NCBI GenBank assembly: GCA_030144725.1
Contig: JASKMD010000003.1
Span: forward strand, 6,315,480 to 6,379,479
Reading direction: 5' to 3'
Length of the DNA stretch: 64,000 bases
Source of the DNA: Haematococcus lacustris
Lineage: Eukaryota > Chlorophyta > Chlorophyceae > Chlamydomonadales > Haematococcaceae
Part shown: in pieces, positions 36,601 through 44,250 of the stretch
Layout of the letters: each line of letters opens with the position of its first letter
Position numbering within the stretch: the stretch's first letter is position 1
Notes under the pieces: generated by a model
Told to the model about the DNA's origin: nothing
The model's input: the letters and a program-made list of their open reading frames with translations, nothing else
Databases searched by the model: none
Program-made: the position numbers and the translations under genes

Positions 36601-39600
36601 CTGCTGTGTAGGTAGCCTGCCAAAAGCCAAACTCCAGGATCAGGGTCTGGAGTACATCAGCATCGCCTGACAGGCAGGCATGCGCCACCGCATGCCGCAA
36701 GCTGTAGCCCAGGCCAGTGCCAGGTACATGGTCTGTGCAGCTCAACGTACTGTTGGGTTTGCACATAGCAACACAATGCTTGGCCTGCTGGAGGCAAGCG
36801 CTGGCCAGCAGGCGGTGGCCCTGCTGTGGGCTGACTTCGAACTGGCCAGCAGACATGCCCGCCGCTGAGGTCAGCCAGTCCAGCACTGATTTGTGATAGG
36901 GGGCCACACGCTCCTGCTGGTCTGAGCCGGCAGGACGGCAAGGGAACAGGTTGGCCAGCAGCCCCACCAGCTGCTGCACCTGCAGGGCCAGGGCCAGGGC
37001 CAGGGGCATGACGTTTTGTGATTGCTGGCTGGGCATCATCAAGGTCAACCCGTACAACAGCATGGCAATGATAGCAGCCGGCTGTGCTGCCCACCTTGCT
37101 GGTGTCTGCTCCACAGCCTGTAGCCCAAGCCAGCTCCGGCACCGTCAGAGGCTCCAGGCATGCCACCAGGACAGGCAGCAGGCAGGTGCGCAGCAGCTCC
37201 AGCAGGTCAGGCTGCTCAGCCTCAAGGGCCTCCTGCAGCGTGCTCAGCACCCGGTGGTACATGCCCTCCAGCCCGCTGGGCAACCGCGCCTTCAGCTCCT
37301 GCAGTGTCCATGTTTCCTGCTCTGCCAGGTTGTCAAAAGCTGCAAGCAGGCAATGCAACAGGCAGTGGGTCAAGATGGCAGCATTGTGCACTGGCACCAA
37401 CAATGAGTCAGTGCTACAAAGCACAGAGGTGGCACTACAAAAGCACTACAGGAGCCAGCTGGACCACGACACACAGCATCTGGGTAGAGCGTGCTAAGGA
37501 CCACGACATACAGTGGGGTAAGTGTGGGGCAGTGGGGACGCGGAAATGGACATACAGCGGGCGGAGCGATCTGAAGCTTGGCACACGCACCGTACTTGGT
37601 GTATATGAACTGCCCTGAGCTCTTTTCCAGCATCAGCTGGGCGGCGGCATCCAGGTCACAGTCTGCCACCAAACGGCCCTGACCCAGCCGCCATTTCAGC
37701 AGGGCCAGCATGTCAGCCTCGTTCTGCAGTGCCTCAGGCTTGATCCACTCCTTTGGCGTAAGCTTCCAGGCGTCGAAGGCTGGCTCCACTTGGGGCCGCG
37801 CAGTCAGCAGGACACGCACCCACACTGGCAGCCGCAGGAACCTGGACAGGGGTGGGCACCACAGCAGGCAGATCAAGTGAGACTGGCGTCAGCAAGGGAG
37901 GCTGGCCAGAAGGGTCACAGCAGAGATCTGCTCCAATACGTCAGTATGGCATAAGCGAAAGAGGTTTGCCAGAGGCGTCATTGTTGTAATATCTGACAGC
38001 GACTTAGCCATGTGCTGGACAGCAGCATCGGCATTACAAATGTGCCTGGGCAGGCAGGCCACTCACTCCTTGGCAATGAGGTCAGTGACTGGCTGCCACC
38101 CCCTGCCACCATCATCCGCCTCATCCAACGCGTCCAGCAGCAGCAGGACAAAGGGCCGGGGTGCTTCTGGATGCAGACCCTTGTCCAGCTTCAGCAGTGG
38201 CTCCAGCAGGAAGCTGCAGTCAGCAGCAGCAGCAGGTGCAGGGGGCTGCTAGCTACTGGGGGAGAGGGAGGGGGCAGGGCAGCAGCCAGGCTGAGCACCT
38301 GGTGAATGTGTCCTGCATGGACAGCTTGGTGGCGTTGCCGTGCTTCTCCACCACTGGCACCAGCAGGTCAGCCAGGCCCGGCAGCTTCTCAGCCAGCTGC
38401 AGTGCCAGGCAGAGCAGCATGGTCCGGCCTTGGGACCTGGTGTGGCCCACAGTGAAGAAGTGGTGAGCCTGCGGCAGCAGACGCGGAGGCAGTAGGCACT
38501 CTATAGCCATATGCTTCGGCTGGTAAGGAATACTGCTTTTGGTTGCAGCTTAACCTTGGTCCTTAGGGAGGTGCTGAACACGCTCTTTCTTGGTCCTTAA
38601 GCAGTACCTCACTCACCATGACCAAGTTCCTGTCCTTGTTGCCCCGCACCACCAGCTTGGTGTGCATGACCGCACTGAACACGCTCTTGCCCATGCCCGC
38701 ATCCGCCAGGAGCAGGAACAGGCGGGAGGCTGCACCCTCATCACCAGGGCTGCAGCTGCTGCTGGCGTTAAGCCAGTCATTGACTCGGTCGTACATCCAT
38801 TGCCGGCTGCCTGGGTGGTACTCATCCAACAGCTGAGCAATTCTGTAGCTGCGCATCACCTCAGCCATCTGATGAGGGACATGAGCAACAGTGAGTCTAT
38901 GACGGATGATGGCAAGTCTATGGATCATTGGGCTGTGCGTGGGTGGTACAGGAGCAGCAGCATGTATGGGACTTGCCTGCAGCTTGCTGCACATCAAGGC
39001 CAGCTCTCCAGCGCTCTTCAGCTTCTTGGTTGCCACTTTCCGGTCAAAGCCCTGCCTCAGTAAGACATACGATAGAGGGCAGGAGGGAGAAACTTGAGAC
39101 ATGGTAACATCTGACATGGTGAGCCCCACAGCAGCAGCACTGGCCAGGCCTGACCACCCACTATTGACATATGGCACATTGACATATGGCACACATGGCT
39201 ACATTACTAACCAGGTTTTCAGTTGCAATGAATGGCGGGTGGAGGGAGAGGGCGGCCAAGCAGCCTAACGGCTGACGGCTTAAGCGGTGTAAGCCACCTA
39301 TCTATCAATGAATGGCAGGTGATCGGGCTTGACAGCCTGGACCTACGCTCCCCAGAGTAAATTGAGGTGCCGCTGAAGAAGCACACCAGGAATAAGGCGT
39401 CCAGTAGATCAGGCAAGCCCTCAGGCAGGCCAAGAGCCACTGTCTTCGCGTACTCGATCCCCAGCTGATGCAAATAGTTTAATTCTGAACGGGTCTGCGC
39501 ATCCATGTCGTAAGTGCCAGAGCAGCAGGCAGCAGGGGCGTCAGGTGCAGCTGAGAAGGCACACACACTGCTTATACACCACGTACAGGCCAGCGTAGCA

Positions 39601-41285
39601 TCATGTGAAGAGGCCACCCACCACATAGCCGTCCTCGTCCTTGTCCATCAGAGGCATGACGACGCAATGCAGGTACGCATGTTCCTGGTCTGGGGGCAGT
39701 GGCAGCACTTTCTCCTCACGCAATGTTTCATCATACTCAGCCAAGGTCCTCTCCAGCCTGCATACACACACATACTCCCTCTTCATCACATGCACAATCA
39801 TGCATGCGCTTGTCTGAGACAGAACTAAGGCTGGGCGGTGACATGTGACGAACCCAACATGGACGTACCCTTCCTTTTTAAACCAGTTGACCAGGTGAGC
39901 AAGGAAGACGCTGTTCGCCACTCGCCCTATCAGCCTGCCCACTGTGTCCTTCCACCAGGTCTGCAGATAGTTGGGCAGCGCCACTGGGCCCCTGGCAGCC
40001 GCCTTGTCTTGGGAGTCTTGAAGCTGAGCAAGCTGGGACTTCACGTCCGCAATGTCCAACTTGATGCCCTTCAATTCTGCACTCAACGCCTCCAGCTCTG
40101 ACACAATGACCTGGTCTTTGAGCCCGCCGTGCTGCTTTAGCAACCTACGCAGCAGCTCGGGTTTGAACTGCTGCAGCTTCTTCACTGCCTGCTCTGCTTT
40201 GCTTTCAGGCAGCTCAGCAGCCTTGCACACTGCTTCACGGAAGGCTGCCATCTCATCCGTGTAAGTTCTTTGCGTGATAACCAGCTCCACCGCCATGGCA
40301 AAACACGTCTCCTGCAGCCACCACCCCAGCACCCAGAAGAGGTGCAGCACCAGGCAGCCAGCATCAGGGGCATCAGCAGCACCCACCTGCATGGCCGCCC
40401 TGATGTCCGCATCCAGTCTCTCAAACTCAGCCTTGTGACTGTTGCTCATGATGGCACGCATCAGGAAGCCATGCTGATTGTACGAGGCAATCACATTGCC
40501 CGCCTCCACCAGCAGCTTAGCCATGGTGAGCATGCCCTGTGTGGCGGCCTGCAGCACCTGCAGGCCGCCCTGCTGCTCATCAAGACACAGAAGCTTGGCC
40601 AGCTGCCTGTCACACTCCTTCACCAGGTTCAGCAGCTGCCTGGCGTTGATTGTGTTGACCGCAGCCTGCAGGGGCAGCACAAGCAGGACACTGTAGTTAT
40701 TGCCAGCAGGCTGCAGCCCCAGCATAGGACAGTTGTGCCATCCAGCTGGTTGGCAGGCCTGTTTTATGCTGGCAGTGTGACAAACATGCCGCTGCCAGGC
40801 TGTCGTGGCAGCAGCCCAGCACCTGTTCAGCCCGGTTATTAGCACGGCAGCCTGCAGTGATAGCACGAGCAAGACTCTTCCCAGCAGGACACCGCAGCCA
40901 TAAACTGGGACCTAGAGCCCAGACAGCAGCCCAGCACCTGTTCAGCCCGGTCGTAGATGCCGCCGATGACCGCTGCCATCAACGGCCCGAAGGGCAGCAC
41001 TTCCAGGCAGGGTTTAGTCCAGTACACCACCACCTTGCCCAGCTCTGACAACTGCGCCAGCTTGACCTCTGCCTCAGTGCGGGGCGGCACCTTCAGCGTC
41101 TGCACATTCACTGCGCCCTGCTGGCTGCCCCAAAGCTTACGTATTGCACTGAAAACAAGGTCCGCCTCATCACCACACACCACTGGCGCCGCCCACTTCC
41201 GCCTCTGCTCGTCAGCCTCTGACCCTTTCTGTGGCTGTGCTGAGGCCGCTGCGTTGCCTTGATCTGATGGCTTACTTACAGCCAT
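18445..41285 (-). CDS. NLR-like STAND protein: helical N-domain, NACHT, WD40 repeats
   Basis: A roughly 28-exon minus-strand gene of about 1,700 residues. Most exon joins keep phase: 40938-41285, 40387-40665, 39869-40311, 39618-39757, 39343-39550, 38977-39055, 38617-38868, 38299-38468, about 38067-38245, 37591-37841, 37095-37339, 36601-36979, 36366-36495, 36018-36230, then WD exons down to 18805 and a terminal exon at about 18445-18675. Walker A ADAGMGKS, Walker [14 protein letters not shown] and sensor-like [10 protein letters not shown] identify a NACHT ATPase. The WD40 array should form one or two ligand-sensing propellers. STAND proteins oligomerise on ligand binding and trigger immunity or cell death in plants, animals, fungi and bacteria; that role here is inference. 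The start ATG at 41285 is tentative (another lies at 41393). The joins 38299/38245 and 18805/18675 do not keep phase as drawn. Confidence 0.88.
19509..19984 (+). pseudogene. Fanzor/TnpB-like C-terminal remnant
   Basis: Plus-strand fragment inside the NLR-like gene intron. It reads [10 protein letters not shown], a Pro/Ala/Gln linker, then [12 protein letters not shown], a TAG stop (19779-19781), and [16 protein letters not shown] and IGKEYQQ. The WxDRDxNxxLN motif is the RuvC-III signature of TnpB/Fanzor RNA-guided nucleases, and the following ELCxW/GKEYP block is shared with the other copies in this window. The TAG replaces a Gln expected before RIG. No RuvC-I part remains. Confidence 0.6.
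20325..20924 (-). mobile_element. 600-bp retroposon, copy 1 (CTTT tail, 11-bp TSD)
   Basis: On the minus strand the element begins GGGGCTGGCGGTGAGG and ends in a (CTTT)4-5 tail. It is flanked by an 11-bp duplication (plus-strand GTGACTGCACA) at 20314-20324 and 20925-20935. It has a TATATAAA box about 110 bp in and a 147-codon open frame just after it (20371-20814), which is broken in copy 2 and therefore probably not conserved. It entered only 5-16 bp beyond the donor of WD exon 20941-21078. Tail and TSD indicate LINE-mediated retroposition; it is either a large SINE or a non-autonomous retroposon. Confidence 0.85.
21555..21770 (+). pseudogene. small duplicate of the Fanzor-like linker region
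   Basis: The stretch CCACCTGCTGCACCTGGCCC followed by AGTGCCACGAC at about 21608-21638 matches 19689-19719 in the Fanzor-like remnant, then departs into AACAGCAACAACAACAC repeats. A minor duplicated scrap in the NLR-like gene intron. Confidence 0.5.
23161..24865. other. large NLR-like intron with unidentified repeats
   Basis: Intron between WD exons 24866-24991 and 23035-23160. A plus-strand segment at 23820-24010 with AGCAGCAACAACAACAACAA and short open pieces looks like decayed element coding sequence but cannot be assigned. The segment 24262-24400 (CACCCACGACACCTCATGCC and CATAGCTGAAGTG) is homologous to parts of three other WD introns. Confidence 0.5.
27030..27185 (-). mobile_element. 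156-bp SINE inserted on a splice donor
   Basis: On the minus strand the unit starts AGTTCCGCCTGTCG and ends in (TTTC)4 TTTT. It contains TGGCTTTGGTTGTAATGGG and a weak B-box-like GATGAAATCC, suggesting a diverged tRNA-type head. Flanking 11-bp repeats CCTACCT(A/G)ATG lie at 27019-27029 and 27186-27196 (10 of 11 identical). The right-hand duplicate spans the last 6 nt of WD exon 27191-27316 and its gtagg donor, so the target was the exon/intron boundary itself. Confidence 0.8.
28635..30012. other. NLR-like intron, relatively AT-rich, unassigned
   Basis: Intron sequence between WD exons 30755-30880 and 28503-28634. It has no supported gene and is less GC-rich than its surroundings. The palindrome GTGCAGTACTGCAC at 29336-29349 and further TAGTGCACTACTGCA-like motifs at 29440-29510 hint at an unclassified repeat. 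Confidence 0.4.
30024..30619 (+). mobile_element. 600-bp retroposon, copy 2 (CTTT tail, 11-bp TSD)
   Basis: Plus-strand copy of the element at 20325-20924, beginning GGGGCTGGCGGTGAGG and ending (CTTT)n. It is flanked by a perfect 11-bp duplication AACCTGGTCCC at 30013-30023 and 30620-30630. It shares the TATATAAA box (30126-30133) with copy 1, but its short frame stops early. The two copies are inverted relative to each other, 9.1 kb apart, both inside introns of the NLR-like gene. Confidence 0.88.
31974..32606. mobile_element. non-autonomous hAT transposon, second family
   Basis: A 633-bp insertion with 15-bp perfect terminal inverted repeats CAGTGCTGGGCGATT and a perfect 8-bp target-site duplication CTGCTGAG at 31966-31973 and 32607-32614. 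The interior contains GTAATAA-type subterminal repeats near both ends and a very AT-rich core (about 32460-32580), unlike the GC-rich host. There is no transposase. TIRs and TSD differ from the 17414-18345 element, so a different hAT source is implied. Confidence 0.9.
32615..35217 (+). pseudogene. Fanzor/TnpB-like gene, copy A, with stops
   Basis: Plus-strand pieces in order: about 32615-32804; about 33003-33834, interrupted by a Lys-Gly array; about 33838-34464; then, after an intron (AAGGAG gtggga to gccatgcag), 34600-35217. Motifs include [27 protein letters not shown] (the TDG block before RuvC-I), GLDPGA (RuvC-I), [21 protein letters not shown] and [12 protein letters not shown] (RuvC-III). 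These fit eukaryotic Fanzor nucleases, relatives of TnpB, although the zinc-finger Cys residues are mostly absent. Stops at 33834, 34075 and 34126 break it; two of them replace Gln codons still present in copy C. Family assignment is by motif order only. Confidence 0.6.
33340..33613. repeat. AAGGGC hexamer array coding Lys-Gly
   Basis: About 45 copies of AAGGGC with two AGGGGC variants near the start, in frame inside the Fanzor-like copy A, encoding a (KG)n linker. A hexamer keeps the frame, so expansion is tolerated. Confidence 0.95.
35243..35850. repeat. 3' flank of the Fanzor-like unit and local duplication
   Basis: 35243-35395 matches 51838-51985 downstream of copy C (GTTTTATGCCAACATCGGTT, AGGGGGGAGGGGTAGGAAAT, GGATGCTTGCTGCATGCAA, CAGATAACACAGCC), so both Fanzor-like copies carry the same 3' flank. 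Separately, 35436-35505 (CATGGCATACTTG, AACATGGGCC, TTGTCTTCGTTTGA) is repeated at about 35779-35850. Confidence 0.75.
36366..39055 (-). other. NLR-like gene: NACHT NTPase and winged-helix region (exons 6-13)
   Basis: Exon 38617-38868 carries the P-loop [20 protein letters not shown]. Exon 38299-38468 gives [19 protein letters not shown], the region after the P-loop typical of NACHT-WD proteins. About 38067-38245 carries Walker [17 protein letters not shown]. Exon 37591-37841 has [14 protein letters not shown] and [10 protein letters not shown]; exon 37095-37339 has [13 protein letters not shown] and [14 protein letters not shown], typical of the winged-helix part. Exon 36601-36979 has [10 protein letters not shown], the HxSxxDFL-type element. 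The intron after exon 38977-39055 is GC-AG (GCTGCAG then gcaagt). Key catalytic residues are present, so ATPase activity is plausible. Confidence 0.9.
39343..41285 (-). other. NLR-like gene: N-terminal helical region (exons 1-5)
   Basis: Exons 40938-41285, 40387-40665, 39869-40311, 39618-39757 and 39343-39550 encode about 470 residues ahead of the NACHT. The second exon ([16 protein letters not shown], then [19 protein letters not shown] and [13 protein letters not shown]) has the heptad and Cys pattern of MLKL/HeLo/RPW8-like four-helix bundles, the cell-death-inducing N-domains of many NLRs; this likeness is by eye. Exon 39869-40311 is strongly amphipathic ([19 protein letters not shown], then [19 protein letters not shown]) and likely coiled coil. 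Exon 5 contains [18 protein letters not shown], a hydrophobic segment. Confidence 0.6.
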
Positions 41286-41712
41286 TGTCTGCTGAACACT
41301 GCTCCTTACTGTCTTGTCCTGCCCAGCTTGAAGCTGCGAGCAGGTATGGCGGTGGTTGTCTGTAGTGTGATAGGTCCCAGCGCCAGCAGCCATGGCAGTG
41401 GAAAGCAGGCAATGAACAGAGCCAGCCCTGAGCCTGGACATGGCAACAACCACATCCATGAGGCAGAGCCAGAAGTGCAATGGGAGGCAGGCAATGCCTA
41501 GACATGCTGCCTCTGGCTGGCTCTAGCCAGCCGCATGCATGCAATGTCATACACCTTGAAAGCTGGCCTAGTGCACCCATGTACCCACTCACTGGCAGCA
41601 GCACATGCTGAGACATGCACACTGACTTAGCCGTGCTCAGCTGGCACATGCTGCCATGGCCCCAACCCGCAGTAGGCGCACATGCCTGTCAGGCAATGCT
41701 GACCGGGCACAC

Positions 41713-42717
41713 AGCCCACCCAGCCCACCAAGAGCAAAGGCAAGGGCCAGGGCATGGCTGCTCAGCCCAGTCTACACAGGACGCTGGAGCTATTCTTCAA
41801 GAAGGTGAGGGTGGGTGGGTGGGTTATGTATTGGGAGGTGGTGGGTGGGCATGAAGTGAAAGAGTAGTGAACTGTACCATGCCTAACCTGGTGCAACTAT
41901 GTCAGCCGCCCTGTCTGCCTTGTGTTCTTGACTGAAGCTGGAGGAGGATATGGCGGAGGTATCTATGGGGCGCCACAAGCGTGTCAAGCAGCTGGTGACA
42001 TTCTTTTCACAGCTGGCATCAACACCCGGGGAGGCTGGCGTGCTGACGCGGTGCTGCGAGCCTGTTGCACGGTGGTGTGCAGGCCCAGGGGCACAGACCA
42101 GCAGCGGGGCAGGGTGGTGCTAGTGGATGAGTTCCAAATCAGCCGGGTCAGCAGTGACTGGCCAGCAGCCCTGTGAGAACAGGCTGAACAAATGCATGGC
42201 CACTAGGCTGGAAGGTTGGAAAACCCCAGCAGGGCAGGTGCACCACCGGCTGCTGCGTCCAGCATCGAGCCAGCAGCGTGACCAGCCAGTGTTGGGCCTG
42301 ATGTGGTGCAAGGTAGTGGCCCCCCGCATCCTGCCTCAGCTCCCAGGCAGCCAGGCCACCACACAGCTAGCAGCCTCTGAGCCTGGGCCCAGCACACCCC
42401 GCCAGCCAAGCGCAGCAAGCGCAGCCAGGCTGAGCAGGCAGCCAAGCCCATCCAGCCCACCAAGGGCAGAGGCAAAGGCAAGGGCAAGGCTGCCCAAAGG
42501 CTGCTCAGCTCAGCCCACCAGCACCACAGCCAGGCAGATGGGTAGACAGGGACTGCAACGCAGCATTGAAATTGCAGCTTATCGGGGAGAGCAGGTGGCA
42601 CCTGCTGGAGCTGTGCTGGTTGCCAAGGGCAAGGAGTACCCTGAGGTGGGGTACAAGCGGCTGCGAGACCAGCCACCCAAGGCCCAGCAGCAGCAACAGC
42701 CTGCTAAGGCACAGTAG
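41713..42717 (+). pseudogene. Fanzor/TnpB-like copy B (C-terminal half)
   Basis: Plus strand, diverging from the 5' end of the NLR-like gene. A short exon ends RTLELFFKK at 41804, then an intron (gtgaggg to ttgactgaag), then 41938 onward (LEEDMAEVSM, VLVDEFQISRVSS-like, LGLMWCKVV, a Pro/Ala/Ser linker, WVDRDCNAAL at 42539-42568, GKEYPEVGYKRLRD). The RuvC-III Asp pair is intact, but the motifs lie in different frames, so frameshifts have occurred, and the RuvC-I half is absent. Confidence 0.6.
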
Positions 42718-42892
42718 GATGTTCCCCCTTTGAGCTGTCATCAGCTGCCATCAATGCATGTTTGTCATACCAACTCTAGGCTATAGCCCTGCCACAGGGG
42801 TCAGGCAATAGTGTAGGAGGAAGGTGACCATAGCATGTGCATGGGAACATGACTCCAGGCTGATGGGACCTGGTTCTGCCTTTGCGGGCTGA

Positions 42893-42955
42893 TGAGGGAG
42901 GTGCTGAACACACTCTTTTATGGTCCATAGGCAGCACCTCACTCACCTCACTCAC
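42893..42955. repeat. scrap of NLR-like gene sequence
   Basis: GGGAGGTGCTGAACAC, CTCTTT, TGGTCC and ACCTCACTCACC here match 38566-38616, which is the donor side of the P-loop exon and its intron. A duplicated fragment, or a trace of a second NLR-like gene. Confidence 0.55.
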
Positions 42956-43079
42956 TGTGTTAGCTACGTGAGTACATTGATAGGTACATTGAGCGAGAGG
43001 AGCACTGGCACCCAATCACCTTGTCATGTAAACTGGATTTTTCTGGGGAAGGTGATGAATGGTCAGGACGGGAGAATCC

Positions 43080-43160
43080 ACACCTCATAGCGACCTAAGC
43101 GTCAACGCCACGACGATGTGGTGATTGGTGTCAACGCCACGACGATGTGGTGAAGAGTAG
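43080..43160. repeat. 24-bp direct repeat
   Basis: GTCAACGCCACGACGATGTG plus GTGA occurs twice in tandem with a short spacer. Confidence 0.8.
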
Positions 43161-43813
43161 GCATGTGGCCTCGCAACAAATGATCGACAGTAGCGCGCTG
43201 GCCGTCCACTACTGTTACCACTACTTGGCATATCCTACAGCTCAGCGATGTGGCTCAGTGTACCCCTTGGCTCATCAGCCCCACCGTCCCCCACATCAGG
43301 CTCACCGATACAGCATGAAGATATAGCTCTGCCGTACCTGTGCAGTGGACGCCAGTCAGTCGGTAAAGCTGGACGTTCCAGGTGTCGCAGGTTGTCCACG
43401 GGATGTGGCAAGGTGCCTAATCTAGACACAGCAATTTTGCATCTGCGTACACGACCTTTATGTGTGCGTAGTGTGCCAAGGGATGCGCCGATGCCGGCGA
43501 CGCAGCAAGCAGTGCGCGTACAGGTGCAGGTGTAGCTGTCGGTTAAGTTTCGCGGGAACTTTGAAGGCCCATGCGGAGATATGGCTTCGCGCACACGTGA
43601 GATGGGTATAGAAGCAGCGGAATAACGAGTAGCGGTGTGGTCCGGAGCTTGTTTCGTGCTGGTCGGATGGCTTGTAAAACCGGTGAGGTAAAACCTATCG
43701 TTGAGATCGAGTGTGATACAGGTAGTCCAGCTCGGGCACCTCCAGCTGAGAAACAGGTGGTCCAGCACCACCCTCATCGTCCAAAATTACCTCTCCTCCA
43801 CATCTACGGACTT

Positions 43814-43921
43814 TTTCTACACTCCTCTTTGCTAGATGACCACTATGCTGGTAGACCATCTAAACGTAGGTTTAGATGGTCTACCAGCATAGTGGTCATC
43901 TAGCAAAGAGGAGTGTAGAAA
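43814..43921. repeat. 108-bp perfect hairpin (52-bp arms, 4-nt loop)
   Basis: The left arm 43814-43865 and right arm 43870-43921 are perfect reverse complements around the loop GTAG. The centre reads CTAAAC-GTAG-GTTTAG and the ends read TTTCTACACTCC and GGAGTGTAGAAA. Transcribed, this would give an extended double-stranded stem of the size of algal small-RNA precursors. It could also be a fold-back element or an assembly artefact. Confidence 0.85.
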
Positions 43922-43984
43922 TAGTCTACTTCAACGCTGAATAGGTATTCGATGTCAGGGAAAGCGACAAGGCACTGCAATCTG

Positions 43985-44235
43985 CTAGGTCCGGTGCCAC
44001 ACACAGCCAGCCTGCTGCTCACATCCACACGTGGCACGCCTCACATAGTGATACCTTCTGCCAACAGCACACACCATATTCTCCGCAGTGGCCACGTTGA
44101 GCTGTGATCTTCCAGCGTTGTAGGTCTTGCCCCAAGATGACCAGTTCCGCTCAACTGCTGCAGTGGTGAAATGCATGGACAGCAAGCGTACCGCAGCCTG
44201 GCTGAAGTTAGGGACAAACCCCTAGAAAGCTGCCT
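43985..44235 (-). pseudogene. hAT transposase C-terminal fragment
   Basis: The minus-strand frame reads AVRLLSMHFTTAAVERNWSS, then WGKTYNAGRSQLNVATAENM. This is the ERNWSxWG motif of the hAT dimerisation (hATC) region, in which A-x-ERNWS is characteristic. The frame is cut on its 5' side by the GGGGC array at 44251 and stops at 43985. It is a remnant of an autonomous hAT; a full-length relative could supply transposase to the two non-autonomous hATs above. Confidence 0.7.
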
Positions 44236-44250
44236 GCAAACTTGTTCCTC

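Noticed and set aside
43235..43777. 180-residue minus-strand ORF
   Set aside because: No domain, irregular composition and no splice or neighbour support.
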